From contig QUJA01000009.1 in assembly GCA_003480425.1 (NCBI GenBank), positions 38,754-102,753 on the forward strand: a stretch of 64,000 nt of DNA, written 5' to 3'. A program made the position numbers and the translations under genes. How positions within the stretch are numbered: the stretch's first letter is position 1; each line of letters starts with the position of its first letter. The notes below the pieces were generated by a model that made no database searches, was not told the DNA's origin, and saw nothing but the letters and a program-made list of their open reading frames with translations. The stretch is from Firmicutes bacterium AM31-12AC. Its GTDB lineage: Bacteria; Bacillota; Clostridia; Lachnospirales; Lachnospiraceae. Shown piece by piece: positions 1 through 7,205 of this stretch.

Positions 1-835
1 TATGCATTTTGTCCTTTAAGTTTTTGGCAACAGACGGTGCTTGTCTGGTACAACTTCTTAATGCACCTTGTACACTCTGCATAACTCTTTGATATTTTTC
101 ATCGCGAATCTTTTTCTCCCTACGGTCACTCAGTGCCCGCTGTTTTTGGATTTCAAATTTATGAAGCCGTTCTTCCACATAGCGTCTATAGGGAAGCTTT
201 GCCACGGTATATCTCGCCTTTGTTTTTCGTATAATCTGCTCGATATGTATCACCATGTTGGCAGTACGCTCTATCAGCGTTTCATCGTGTGAAATAAAAA
301 GCACAATGTGCTTCCAGTCATTTATGATTTTTTCCAGTAATGTAAGCGTCGCAATGTCGATGTCATTGGAAGGTTCGTCCAACAACAGCACAGAAACATC
401 GCGAATGAAAAGCCTCATAAGTTGTGTCTTGACTTTTTCGCCTCCTGAAAGACTACCCATTGTCTGGTTACTGTAGAAAAAATCATTTTTCATTCCAAAT
501 TTTCCCGCAATAACAGACAATTCTTTAGGCGTTTTCTCCCAGAATATTTCCTCTTCAGAAAAATATTCGTATATTGTTTTTTCCTTATCTTCATCGAGCA
601 TCTCCTGCGGAAGATAACCAAGACGTTCGTGTCCCATTATCCTTTCCCCATCTGCTTCTATATAGTTTTCTACAAGCGACGGATTGTATATCCACTTCAT
701 TAATGTCGATTTCCCATTTCCCTCTTCTCCAATAATAACTGCCTTATCTCCATCATTTAGCACAAGGTTGAAATCATTAAGAATTATTCTCAGGTCTTTT
801 TTATGTGTTAAATTTAATTTTTTTATCTGCAACAT
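1..835 (-). CDS. ABC-F family ATP-binding protein, partial (cut by window edge)
   Basis: Likely cytosolic ABC-F ATPase of the ribosome-protection or translation-factor type. 278 codons are visible and the frame is open to base 1, so the C-terminal half is missing. Visible in the first ABC domain: Walker A GEEGNGKST (residues 36-44), signature LSGGE (129-133), Walker B ending in LLLDEP (about 150-155), D-loop SNDID and H-loop ISHDE (about 181-185). No membrane segments are present. A basic, charged stretch after about residue 215 fits the ABC-F interdomain linker. The ATG at 833-835 is preceded by GGAGAAAC. The attenuator leader upstream favours an antibiotic-responsive resistance ABC-F, but the substrate class cannot be read from half a protein. 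It sits at the edge of the mobile element and may be its cargo. Confidence 0.85.
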   Translation of the reverse strand, partial: MLQIKKLNLTHKKDLRIILNDFNLVLNDGDKAVIIGEEGNGKSTLMKWIYNPSLVENYIEADGERIMGHERLGYLPQEMLDEDKEKTIYEYFSEEEIFWEKTPKELSVIAGKFGMKNDFFYSNQTMGSLSGGEKVKTQLMRLFIRDVSVLLLDEPSNDIDIATLTLLEKIINDWKHIVLFISHDETLIERTANMVIHIEQIIRKTKARYTVAKLPYRRYVEERLHKFEIQKQRALSDRREKKIRDEKYQRVMQSVQGALRSCTRQAPSVAKNLKDKMH

Positions 836-884
836 TAAAGTTTCTCCTTTTCGAAGTCTGAGCCAATTATTATTTTGAACACAC

Positions 885-922
885 AAAAACGAGTCTTTTT
901 TGCATACGCAAAAATAGACTCG
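885..922 (-). terminator. Intrinsic terminator (attenuator) in ABC-F leader
   Basis: On the minus strand, GCGAGTC (about 916-922) pairs with GACTCG (890-895). The stem continues through TTTTTGC/GCAAAAA around a GTAT loop and is followed by five T (885-889). It lies about 50 bases before the ABC-F start codon and after the leader ORF, the usual position for a drug-relieved transcription attenuator. A second A/T-rich hairpin (about 940-960, TTTTCC/GGAAAA) lies just upstream and could form alternative pairings. Confidence 0.75.
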
Positions 923-1055
923 CTAAATAGCCCCTTATTTCTTTTCCAAAAGGAAAACAAAGGAAATGCCTCTTGCGATAATCCAACTTAAGCGTACACA
1001 AAACAAACCTATTCTCTACAGGCTCAATAACTATATGTGTCTTACTTAAATCAAA

Positions 1056-1070
1056 TTATCTATTAATCAT
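1056..1070 (-). CDS. Leader peptide MINR (candidate)
   Basis: ATG ATT AAT AGA TAA lies behind a good Shine-Dalgarno (AGGTGAGG, 1073-1080), early in the ABC-F leader RNA and well upstream of the terminator. ABC-F and erm-type resistance genes are commonly controlled by ribosome stalling on very short leader ORFs. The peptide is inferred from position and ribosome-binding site only. Confidence 0.5.
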   Translation of the reverse strand: MINR

Positions 1071-1114
1071 TTCCTCACCTTACACAAAATGTGCCTTTCT
1101 TTCTTCTAATGGCA

Positions 1115-1143
1115 ATACTATCATACTGTATTTTTTGTGTCAA
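1115..1143 (-). promoter_or_regulatory. Sigma-A promoter of ABC-F transcript
   Basis: Minus strand: TTGACA (1138-1143), 17-bp spacer, TAGTAT (1115-1120). The expected start is near 1108, which gives a leader of about 270 bases that contains the MINR ORF and the terminator. Confidence 0.75.
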
Positions 1144-1158
1144 TACATTTCACCTTAT

Positions 1159-1186
1159 GGAAGTGCAAATTAAAATTTTCACTTCC
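1159..1186. repeat. 28-bp palindrome between tnpV and ABC-F promoter
   Basis: GGAAGTG...CACTTCC with AAATT/AATTT inside forms a near-perfect 28-bp inverted repeat, 15 bp upstream of the ABC-F -35 box. It could be an operator or a weak end hairpin for the tnpV transcript; no T-run follows. The rest of 1187-1288 shows nothing I can name. Confidence 0.45.
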
Positions 1187-1288
1187 TAATTATACATCCA
1201 ACCATTACGAAATTCAATCTTTCACAACCTCTTTACAACCACAACCACAGCACTCCAGCAAACGCAGGAGCACCATACCGTAAAACGC

Positions 1289-1666
1289 TTATGTGTAAAT
1301 CAACTCCGTTCCTACAACTTCCCTCACACAAGCCTGAATATTATTCATTCTTCCAATCCATTCGTAGGGATTATCTTTCTTTAATTGTTCCGTCACATCT
1401 TGTCTGTCGGCATATTCCTTTACCAGTCGAAGAAACATATCCTCTGCTTGCTTATCGACTTCTGCAAGATAACTATGCAGCTTTCCGCTTGTCAGCAGGT
1501 TCATATATAACACTTTATAGTGTTCCTTTAAATGCCTTGCATGTCGTTTCCCCCATAAACCAATCGGCTCTATTTCTTCTTCGGCTGGTACTGTGATGTT
1601 CGGCAATAAATAATCACCCACCTGTCTATAAGTTCCGCCCATTTCTTCAAAAATTGTCTTTGTCAT
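1289..1666 (-). CDS. tnpV: TnpV family transposon-encoded protein
   Basis: 125 aa, recognised as the TnpV family found on Tn4451-like and other clostridial mobile elements, usually next to cargo genes. Its biochemical role is not established. Visible: an N-terminal MTKTIFEEMGG-type start, central WGKRHARHLKEH, and a basic/helical C-terminal half. No catalytic motif of a DDE or tyrosine transposase is present, so it should not be read as the transposase. It lies at the left end of the mobilization module, directly before the ABC-F gene, which fits a cargo-junction position. Confidence 0.75.
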   Translation of the reverse strand: MTKTIFEEMGGTYRQVGDYLLPNITVPAEEEIEPIGLWGKRHARHLKEHYKVLYMNLLTSGKLHSYLAEVDKQAEDMFLRLVKEYADRQDVTEQLKKDNPYEWIGRMNNIQACVREVVGTELIYT

Positions 1667-1692
1667 TTTCCTTTTCCTCCTGTGATTTTTGT

Positions 1693-1989
1693 CTATCGTG
1701 ATCGTGTATTATCACGCTTGCGACCTTTAACTGTTCTTGCCTGCTCCAACAAATCATCTATCTGTTTGCGACCAAAAACCTTACGGAGCAGGCTGTAATC
1801 TTTATTTTCTGCTTTTAGGATTTTGTTTTCTTCGGTCAATCTTTCATTGACTTTCTCCAAACGCTGATTGGTGCGGTATAACTGTGCATTCGCTGTATTC
1901 AGCCTATGATAGTTGTCCCACCCCTCAAAGCAGCGGGCAAGCACCGTTTTGACAAGTTGCTTCAATTTCCTTACAACCGGCTCTGCCAT
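1693..1989 (-). CDS. C-terminal fragment of MobV-type mobilization protein
   Basis: 98 aa, very helical (coiled-coil-like stretch from about residue 25 to 65, rich in N, L, E and K), matching the C-terminal tail that intact MobV proteins carry. It overlaps the upstream relaxase frame by 19 bases. The first frame ends KFMTAKAYKPK then WQSRL-stop, while this frame reads MAEPVVRKLKQ. A single-base shift within CCAAAATGGC would join them into one protein. The ATG used here may be fortuitous. It is either a decayed gene end or a separately translated tail. Confidence 0.65.
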   Translation of the reverse strand: MAEPVVRKLKQLVKTVLARCFEGWDNYHRLNTANAQLYRTNQRLEKVNERLTEENKILKAENKDYSLLRKVFGRKQIDDLLEQARTVKGRKRDNTRSR

Positions 1990-2852
1990 TTTGGTTTATA
2001 TGCCTTTGCAGTCATAAATTTCTCTGGTTCTGGCAACTGATATTTCGGTGCAGTATCAAGCTCTATTTCAAGATTTGACAGCTCGTCTTTTGCCTTATCA
2101 TAGTTCAATACTCGTTCCGACAACACATCAAATTCAATCTGTTTCTGCTCGATTTTCGCACCTAATGCCGCCACTTCTTTTTCTCTTTCCTGCTTTTTAT
2201 AATCCAAAACAGAAAGATGTTTTTCGTGTGTGCCTAAATGTTCCCACTCAATCCCATAACGTTCCATCACCGCCGCAAGCTGTTCTTTTTCGGACTGTAT
2301 CCATTGCGACCACTCCGTATCGCCACGACTGCCGCCCTTAAAACCTTGCGTTGCAAGAGCCTGCTTTAGTGACACTCTTGTATCAAGTCCACGCTTGCTG
2401 CCTGTGGTAAAAGGTACAAAATCTATGTGCAGATGTGGTGTAGCTTCATCCATATGCAGATGAGCCGAGAACACCCGAAGCTGTGGATTTCGCTCCTGAA
2501 AACCCTGATAGTATTCATCTAAAATCTGCTTTGCCAGTTCTCCGTTTTCCGTATCGGCGTTCATATTTCCCTTACCGCCCACCTGTAAAATGATTTCGTG
2601 GAACGGTTTTTCCTGCTTGGAACTTCGGATTTTTTCATAATAATCTTTTATCTTTCGGTCTGACCTTATCTGCTTGGCATTGTATCTTTCCAATGCTTCA
2701 TCAAACAATTCGTGATAAACTGTCTTTATATTTTCATTGCAGTAGTCGATATTGAGATGAGTACGAGTTCCGTCTACATTTTCTGCTCGGAACTTTCGGC
2801 TATTGTGATTGACCGAGCCTTTACCGACCATTGCACTTATCGTTCTCTGCAT
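1971..2852 (-). CDS. MobV-type relaxase (plasmid recombination/mobilization enzyme), frameshifted
   Basis: Nicking relaxase of the MobV/Pre family, acting at an oriT to start conjugative transfer of the element in trans. The N-terminal part shows SAMVGKGSVNHNSRKF and NIDY, followed by the metal-binding motif HLHMDEATPHLHIDFVPF. This H-x-DE-x3-H-x-H pattern is diagnostic of MobV. The ATG at 2852 (MQRTISAM) is preferred because GGGAG lies 8 bases upstream; an ATG at 2867 lacks a ribosome-binding site. The frame is broken at about 1985, so the protein ends in WQSRL instead of running into the helical tail. The relaxase domain itself is complete and may still act. Confidence 0.85.
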   Translation of the reverse strand: MQRTISAMVGKGSVNHNSRKFRAENVDGTRTHLNIDYCNENIKTVYHELFDEALERYNAKQIRSDRKIKDYYEKIRSSKQEKPFHEIILQVGGKGNMNADTENGELAKQILDEYYQGFQERNPQLRVFSAHLHMDEATPHLHIDFVPFTTGSKRGLDTRVSLKQALATQGFKGGSRGDTEWSQWIQSEKEQLAAVMERYGIEWEHLGTHEKHLSVLDYKKQEREKEVAALGAKIEQKQIEFDVLSERVLNYDKAKDELSNLEIELDTAPKYQLPEPEKFMTAKAYKPKWQSRL

Positions 2853-2867
2853 TTTTTCATCTCCCAT

Positions 2868-3060
2868 CTGTAAATTTCAACATTCTCAGGTTTGTTACTT
2901 TTGTCAAAAGTAACGCAAAAGCACTTTTGACGGGTACACCCATCAAAAATGCGACCTGTAAACAGGTTTTGCGTCTCCGAAGGCTCTCCGAGGGGTGAGC
3001 GTGTGCCGGTGGCACACACGCCTGCGAACCGACCGAGCCAGCAGGCGAGACCAAAGAGCC
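2868..3060. other. Candidate oriT region upstream of the relaxase gene
   Basis: Non-coding, GC-richer stretch just upstream of mobV, with several inverted repeats: GTTACTTTT-GTC-AAAAGTAAC (about 2894-2914), ACCTGT-AA-ACAGGT (about 2952-2965) and GTGTGCC-GGT-GGCACAC (about 3001-3017). MobV origins of transfer lie directly upstream of the relaxase gene and contain such hairpins. The nick site cannot be assigned. Short frames here look spurious. Confidence 0.4.
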
Positions 3061-3101
3061 GCCTTTGAAAAGGCACTCTCTGCACACTCCCCTAAACTTT
3101 A

Positions 3102-3184
3102 TCCGGTGTCAAAGTGTGACGATGGTGACAATGTTTTTCACAGCGTGCTGCTCTCAAAAACATTGACACCTTTGACACCGTTTG
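3102..3184. repeat. Inverted-repeat/iteron-like cluster after the ATPase gene
   Basis: CGGTGTCAAAG (3104-3114) is exactly mirrored by CTTTGACACCG (3170-3180). Nested inside, GTGACAATGTTTTT is mirrored by AAAAACATTGACAC with one mismatch. GTGTCA/GTGTGAC/GTGACA variants recur in the left half. Repeats of this kind next to a RepA-like ATPase suggest a replication or copy-control site of the mobile element, or a strong bidirectional terminator. Confidence 0.45.
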
Positions 3185-4339
3185 TCACGCCGTCTGCTCG
3201 GTTTCTTTCCAAAGTGAAACCTTTCTTCCGTCGTGTGTGCGGCTGTTCTGATAACGGATACCGTAATCACGAAACAGCCTGCTTGCGTTGATACTGAGCC
3301 TTAAAGAAAGTACATTCGGCTTTATATCCACCGCAAGCCTTTCGCAAAGTTCCGAAGCAGTTCCTTCCCATCTGTCACTTTCCGAAAAGAGCGTATCCGC
3401 TATCTTCTCAAGCAGAGGTTCGGGCGGTTCTTTCCACATCTCCGTTTCCGATTTTGCAAAGTTCCACACCAATCGCTCGCTGTCCCTTACAAGATGGATT
3501 TTCATATCCTGCTGGTCTCTGCCAGCAACATCAAGTGTGGCATTGTTGGAAGTACGCTTGTCCTTACTGAGAACAAATGCACCGTCTGCCGCACCCATCA
3601 GACCATTCGTGCCTGAAATCATATCGAATATATCTTCCGATTTTTGTTTGCGTGTATGATGAACAATAAGCATTGAAACCTTGTAACTGTCTGCCAACGC
3701 TTTCAGCCTTGCCACAACATCATAATCACTTGCGTAGCTGTAATCTGCTCCGCCTGCTTCACGCACACGCTTTAAGGTGTCTATGATAATCAAGCCTGTG
3801 TCTGGGTGTTCCCTCATAAACCCTCTTATCTGTTCTTCCAGTCCGCCATTGACCGTTTTACATTCCGTTGCGAAATACAGATTGCCTGTCTCCTTTGCAC
3901 CGAACATCTGAAACAATCGCTTCTGCAAACGTGGGTAATCATCTTCAAGGGCAAAATAAAGCACCGTTGCCTTACGCACCTTATACTCCCAAAGCGGTGT
4001 GCCTGTGCTGATATGATAGGCAAGCTGTGCCATCATAAAGCTCTTTCCCACTTTCGGGGAACCTACGAAAAGGTAAGTTCCCCTTTGGAGCAGACCGTCG
4101 ATAAGTGGTGTCTGAACCTCAAACACCGTATCATACAGCGTTGTCATTGATACTGTTTTCAGATAGGAAGGGTCTAACTGTCTGAGTATTTCCCTTTGCA
4201 TTTCTTCAAAAGATTGCTCGTACCCCTTGAAATCCGTATCCTGATTGACTATACTATTGTCAGTACATTTGGAAAGTGACTGTTCCGCATCTGTTGCCGC
4301 AGATACATTTGGAATAGTCATTTCTTTTTTATTCTCCAT
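3185..4339 (-). CDS. RepA-like AAA (RecA-fold) ATPase of the mobile element
   Basis: About 384 aa, cytosolic. Walker A GSPKVGKS (about residues 95-102) and Walker B GLIIIDT (about 184-190), followed by HHTRK and GTNGLMGAADGAFVL, place it in the AAA_25/RepA-like hexameric helicase family carried by integrative mobilizable elements. It probably helps element replication or processing after excision. The C-terminal third looks like a winged-helix (SELCERLAVDIKPNVLSLRL). The ATG at 4339 has GGAG nine bases upstream; an ATG at 4345 is also possible. The 5' end overlaps the mobilization protein gene, consistent with translational coupling. Confidence 0.75.
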   Translation of the reverse strand: MENKKEMTIPNVSAATDAEQSLSKCTDNSIVNQDTDFKGYEQSFEEMQREILRQLDPSYLKTVSMTTLYDTVFEVQTPLIDGLLQRGTYLFVGSPKVGKSFMMAQLAYHISTGTPLWEYKVRKATVLYFALEDDYPRLQKRLFQMFGAKETGNLYFATECKTVNGGLEEQIRGFMREHPDTGLIIIDTLKRVREAGGADYSYASDYDVVARLKALADSYKVSMLIVHHTRKQKSEDIFDMISGTNGLMGAADGAFVLSKDKRTSNNATLDVAGRDQQDMKIHLVRDSERLVWNFAKSETEMWKEPPEPLLEKIADTLFSESDRWEGTASELCERLAVDIKPNVLSLRLSINASRLFRDYGIRYQNSRTHDGRKVSLWKETEQTA

Positions 4340-4670
4340 TCGCATCCTCTCCTTTCAAACCGCCGAGAATAATGGAAATCAGTTCTATTACACTCAGCAG
4401 TTCATCATCCACACCTTTTCCTGCTTCAATCCTTTTCAGTTCCGCAAGGACTGTGGCAAATTCCGTTTTCAACGCCTTATACACTCTCGGATTGCCCTGT
4501 ACCACCACATCCTGATTTAAGCAACGGCGGTAACAATACTCCTGTTTTGGCAATCCTGATAGAGCTACAGCTCTGTTAATGAGTTCGTTTTCTTCGGGCG
4601 ATACTCGAAACCCTACTGTGATATTCCTCCAACGATTTTTGTTATCTCTGTTCTTAGCTGACATTTTCAA
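4329..4670 (-). CDS. MobC/ribbon-helix-helix-like mobilization accessory protein
   Basis: 113 aa, basic N-terminus (KNRDNKNRWRN), then ITVGFRVSPEENELINRAVALSGL, which reads as a ribbon-helix-helix DNA-binding fold like MobC-type relaxosome proteins. The C-terminus (about 75-105) is helical. It probably binds oriT and assists the relaxase. It overlaps the integrase gene upstream and the ATPase gene downstream by about 10-17 bases, so the module is one tightly coupled operon. Confidence 0.6.
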   Translation of the reverse strand: MKMSAKNRDNKNRWRNITVGFRVSPEENELINRAVALSGLPKQEYCYRRCLNQDVVVQGNPRVYKALKTEFATVLAELKRIEAGKGVDDELLSVIELISIILGGLKGEDANGE

Positions 4671-5745
4671 AATCTCCTTTCCCTAAATCATCTAATTTTT
4701 CTGCCATCTCAATCTGCTTTGACGGAAAGAGGTGTGCGTACTGATAAGTAATATCAATACTTTCGTGACCAACTCGGTCAGCAATCGCCACCGCAGAAAA
4801 GCCCATATCAATCAAGAGTGAAATGTGGCTGTGACGGAGATCGTGAATGCGGATACGCTTCACGCCTGCCGCCTTTGCCCCTCTGTCCATCTCGTGATGA
4901 AGATAGCTTTTCGTCACCGTAAAGATACGGTCTTTCTTCTTCAATCCGTAAAGCATACCGAGATATTCTTTCATTTCCTCACACAGAAACTTCGGCATTT
5001 TAATCGTGCGGTTGCTCTTTTTCGTTTTCGGAGAAGTAATCACATCCTGCCCTTTCAAACGCTGATAGGATTTATTGATTGTGACTGTTTCCTTATCAAA
5101 GTTGAAATCTGCCGGAGTCAAAGCTAACAGCTCGCCCTCTCGGATACCGCACCAGTAAAGCATTTCAAACGCATAAAAGGAAACAGGCTTGTCCATCATC
5201 TCAAAAGAGAATTTCTTGTATTCTTCCTTTGTCCAGAACAGCATTTCCTTGTGTTCCTCACGTCCCATATTTCCCACCTTTGCCGCAGGATTGGAACGCA
5301 GTTCATAGTAGCGGACAGCGTGATTGAAAATGGCGGACAACTGATTGTGCAGCGTTTTCAGATACGTCTGTGAATAAGGCTTTTTCTTCTCATCACGATA
5401 GGCAAGCATTTCATTCTGCCAAGTAATAATCTCCTTTGTGGAAATCTCGCTGATTTTCAGTTTCCCGAAATACGGAAGTATCTTTGTGCGTATGATATGC
5501 TCTTTGGTAAGCCACGTGTTTTCCTTCAAACGGTTCTTCACATCATTGATATAAAGCTCCGTAAAGGCTTCAAAACTCATATCAAGGTCTGAAGAAGTCT
5601 GCAATTTGAACATTCTTTCCCATTCCTGTGCTTCTCGTTTGGTAGCAAAGCCACGCTTGCATTTCTGCTTGCGTTCCCCTTTCCAGTTCACATACCTTGC
5701 CATCACATACCAAGTACCGTTATCTTCATTCTTAAATACCGGCAT
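4654..5745 (-). CDS. int: Tyrosine-recombinase integrase
   Basis: 363 aa phage/Tn916-type integrase for insertion and excision of the element. An N-terminal arm-binding/AP2-like segment (about 1-55), a SAM-like core-binding domain (about 60-165) and a catalytic domain are visible. Catalytic residues: R202 in CGIREGELLAL, H301 and R304 in HDLRH, H327 in GHESID, and the nucleophile Tyr336 in YQYAHL. All are present, so the enzyme looks intact. It directly follows the excisionase-like gene with no gap and lies near guaA, whose 3' end is a known integration site for related elements. Confidence 0.92.
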   Translation of the reverse strand: MPVFKNEDNGTWYVMARYVNWKGERKQKCKRGFATKREAQEWERMFKLQTSSDLDMSFEAFTELYINDVKNRLKENTWLTKEHIIRTKILPYFGKLKISEISTKEIITWQNEMLAYRDEKKKPYSQTYLKTLHNQLSAIFNHAVRYYELRSNPAAKVGNMGREEHKEMLFWTKEEYKKFSFEMMDKPVSFYAFEMLYWCGIREGELLALTPADFNFDKETVTINKSYQRLKGQDVITSPKTKKSNRTIKMPKFLCEEMKEYLGMLYGLKKKDRIFTVTKSYLHHEMDRGAKAAGVKRIRIHDLRHSHISLLIDMGFSAVAIADRVGHESIDITYQYAHLFPSKQIEMAEKLDDLGKGDFENVS

Positions 5746-5934
5746 TTACATTTCCCCCTTTCCTGCTCCGTAGAGCCTTTCGTAAAAATACTGGCGATTT
5801 ACACGCCCTGCAATCGTAATAAAGCCCTTTGCTTTCAATTCCTCATTTAATTGTCTGATGAGTTTATATGCATAAGGTTTTGATACGTTTAGTTCCTGAG
5901 CCACATCTTCGGCTCGGATAAATCTGTTTTCCAT
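5746..5934 (-). CDS. Excisionase-like helix-turn-helix protein
   Basis: 62 aa. AEDVAQELNVSKPYAYKLIRQLNEEL is a winged-helix/MerR-like DNA-binding motif, and the later ITIAGRVNRQYFYERLYG segment fits the wing. Position immediately before int, with the stop abutting the int start, is typical for Xis-like directionality factors. GGAAGAAAAAGG precedes the ATG. The exact role (excisionase or regulator) is inferred. Confidence 0.7.
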   Translation of the reverse strand: MENRFIRAEDVAQELNVSKPYAYKLIRQLNEELKAKGFITIAGRVNRQYFYERLYGAGKGEM

Positions 5935-5939
5935 ATCCT

Positions 5940-6222
5940 TTTTCTTCCTTTCTTAAAATAATTTTTTGCTTGCCGCTTTCTCCGTGTTAAAGTTCCAACA
6001 GGCACTCCTGCTTGTCGGCAGGCGCTGTGCTGTCCCAATGCACCGCAGTACATCAGGCGCTCGCTCGTATAGGGGTTCCCGAAAAGTCGGAGACTTTTGG
6101 GGAAGAGGAGGAGCAGTGCAGCGAATGAGCTTTTGTGCTTGCACACAAGCGAACGATACGGAACTTGCTCCGACGAGGTCTTGGCGGTTTGGCTTTTCGG
6201 ACGGTCATTCAGTTGTCGCATT
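5940..6222 (-). other. Long structured leader of the xis-int-mob transcript
   Basis: About 300 bases between the leftward promoter and the xis gene, visibly GC-richer than the neighbours and full of hairpins: CCTGC-TTGTCG-GCAGG (about 6006-6022), AAAAGTC-TCC-GACTTTT (about 6080-6097) and GCTTG-TGTG-CAAGC (about 6137-6150). An open frame of 110 codons crosses it but has no ribosome-binding site and reads into the xis gene out of phase, so I treat the region as untranslated leader. Confidence 0.4.
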
Positions 6223-6346
6223 AAGCATATTTGTTTAATTCGTAATTTATTTTACTAAACATATTTGCTATTGTCAAGTGGTTGCAAAGAAAATATTAAA
6301 CATTTTTGTTTCGGTTTTTCTTGACTTCCACTAAACATTTCTGCTA
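6223..6346. promoter_or_regulatory. Four operator copies (AAACA-N4-TGTTT type) between int operon and XRE gene
   Basis: Copies at 6223-6236, 6257-6270, 6298-6311 and 6333-6346. The third is a perfect dyad AAACATTTTTGTTT and the others differ by one to three bases. Copy 2 lies inside the spacer of the leftward promoter; copy 4 lies inside the spacer of the rightward promoter and touches its -10. This is the expected layout for a Cro/CI-type switch controlled by the adjacent XRE protein. Confidence 0.75.
6249..6277 (-). promoter_or_regulatory. Leftward promoter of the xis-int-mob operon
   Basis: Minus strand: TTGACA (6272-6277), 17-bp spacer, TAAAAT (6249-6254). Operator copy 2 fills the spacer, so a bound repressor should block polymerase. 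Confidence 0.7.
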
Positions 6347-6350
6347 TACT
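6321..6350 (+). promoter_or_regulatory. Rightward promoter of the XRE regulator gene
   Basis: TTGACT (6321-6326), 18-bp spacer, TATACT (6345-6350), with an AAGGAG ribosome-binding site downstream at about 6368-6373. Operator copy 4 overlaps the -10, which suggests autoregulation. Confidence 0.7.
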
Positions 6351-6382
6351 TATTTCACTAAATATAAAAGGAGCGTATCATT

Positions 6383-6913
6383 ATGGCTATCAGCGAAAGA
6401 ATACATTTTTTCAGACTAATGCGTGGTATGACACAAAAGTATCTCGGTACAGCAATCGGTTTTCCAGAAAAGAGTGCTGATGTGCGTTTGGCACAGTACG
6501 AAACTGGTACACGCAAACCGAAAGCAGACCTTACAAATGCATTGGCACAGGTGCTTGATGTTTCTCCACAGGCTCTTGATGTTCCTGACATAGACAGCTA
6601 TATCGGTCTTATGCACACTCTGTTTACCCTTGAAGATATTTACGGTCTTACTGTCAGTGAAGCAGACGGAGAGGTATGCTTAAAGGTCAACAAGGACAAA
6701 GGCAGAGAAGCATATGAACTCCTCAAAATGCTGTATGCTTGGAAAGAACAGGCAGACAAGCTATCTTCCGAAGAAATCAACAGAGAAGAATACGATAACT
6801 GGCGTTACCATTATCCAGAGTTCGACACCACACAGCGTTGGGCAAAAGTTCCATCACAGGAATTAAGTGACGCTCTCGTGGAAGCATTCAAAGACCACTT
6901 GAAAGATAAATAA
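6383..6913 (+). CDS. XRE-family transcriptional regulator of the mobile element
   Basis: 176 aa. N-terminal HTH (about 6-65): ERIHFFRLMRGMTQKYLGTAIGF followed by DVRLAQYETGTRKPKADLTNALAQVL, a Cro/CI-type domain. The C-terminal half is acidic/helical (AYELLKMLYAWKEQADKLSSEEIN) with WRYHYPEFD, probably for oligomerisation or signal sensing. It is transcribed away from the xis-int-mob operon, with shared operators between them. It probably represses integration/transfer genes and itself. No RecA-type autocleavage motif or peptidase domain is visible, so the inducing signal is unknown. Confidence 0.85.
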   Translation: MAISERIHFFRLMRGMTQKYLGTAIGFPEKSADVRLAQYETGTRKPKADLTNALAQVLDVSPQALDVPDIDSYIGLMHTLFTLEDIYGLTVSEADGEVCLKVNKDKGREAYELLKMLYAWKEQADKLSSEEINREEYDNWRYHYPEFDTTQRWAKVPSQELSDALVEAFKDHLKDK

Positions 6914-6966
6914 GCACCTACAGGACCTGCCACTGGCAGCTCCCTACAGATGCTTTGGCAACGACA

Positions 6967-7010
6967 AAAAAGCCCTTAACTATGGTTATTAACCACAGCT
7001 AAGGGCTTAG
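6967..7010 (-). terminator. Terminator hairpin downstream of guaA / element end
   Basis: AAGCCCTTA (6970-6978) and TAAGGGCTT (7000-7008) enclose a TGGTTATTAACCA inner dyad. The T-run is on the minus strand (six T after the stem), so it stops leftward transcription, presumably guaA read-through. The stretch 7011-7205 holds no convincing gene. Confidence 0.65.
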
Positions 7011-7205
7011 TTTATAATATGGAATTTGTTCAGAGCCAAGCTCCGAACTTTAGTCTGCAAGCCACCTGTTAATTGTTCCGTTACCCATAAACCACTGGAT
7101 AACAAGAATAATGGCACTTGCTATGACTGTTATCAATTTGTTATCAAAAGACTAATCGAAATCGCTGAAACCCGCATAAACACTGGCTTTTTTAAGCAAC
7201 TCGAT

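Noticed and set aside
5889..6221. 110-codon minus-strand frame across the leader of the xis gene
   Set aside because: No ribosome-binding site, composition driven by hairpins, and it overlaps the xis gene out of phase; better read as leader RNA.
7069..7081. 13-mer TTAATTGTTCCGT shared with 1381-1393 as possible att sites
   Set aside because: The copy at 1381 is inside the tnpV coding sequence and the flanks do not match; most likely chance.
7050..7150. Short hydrophobic minus-strand frame ending INRWLAD
   Set aside because: No ATG, no ribosome-binding site and an upstream stop; it reads like a decayed tail or chance frame.
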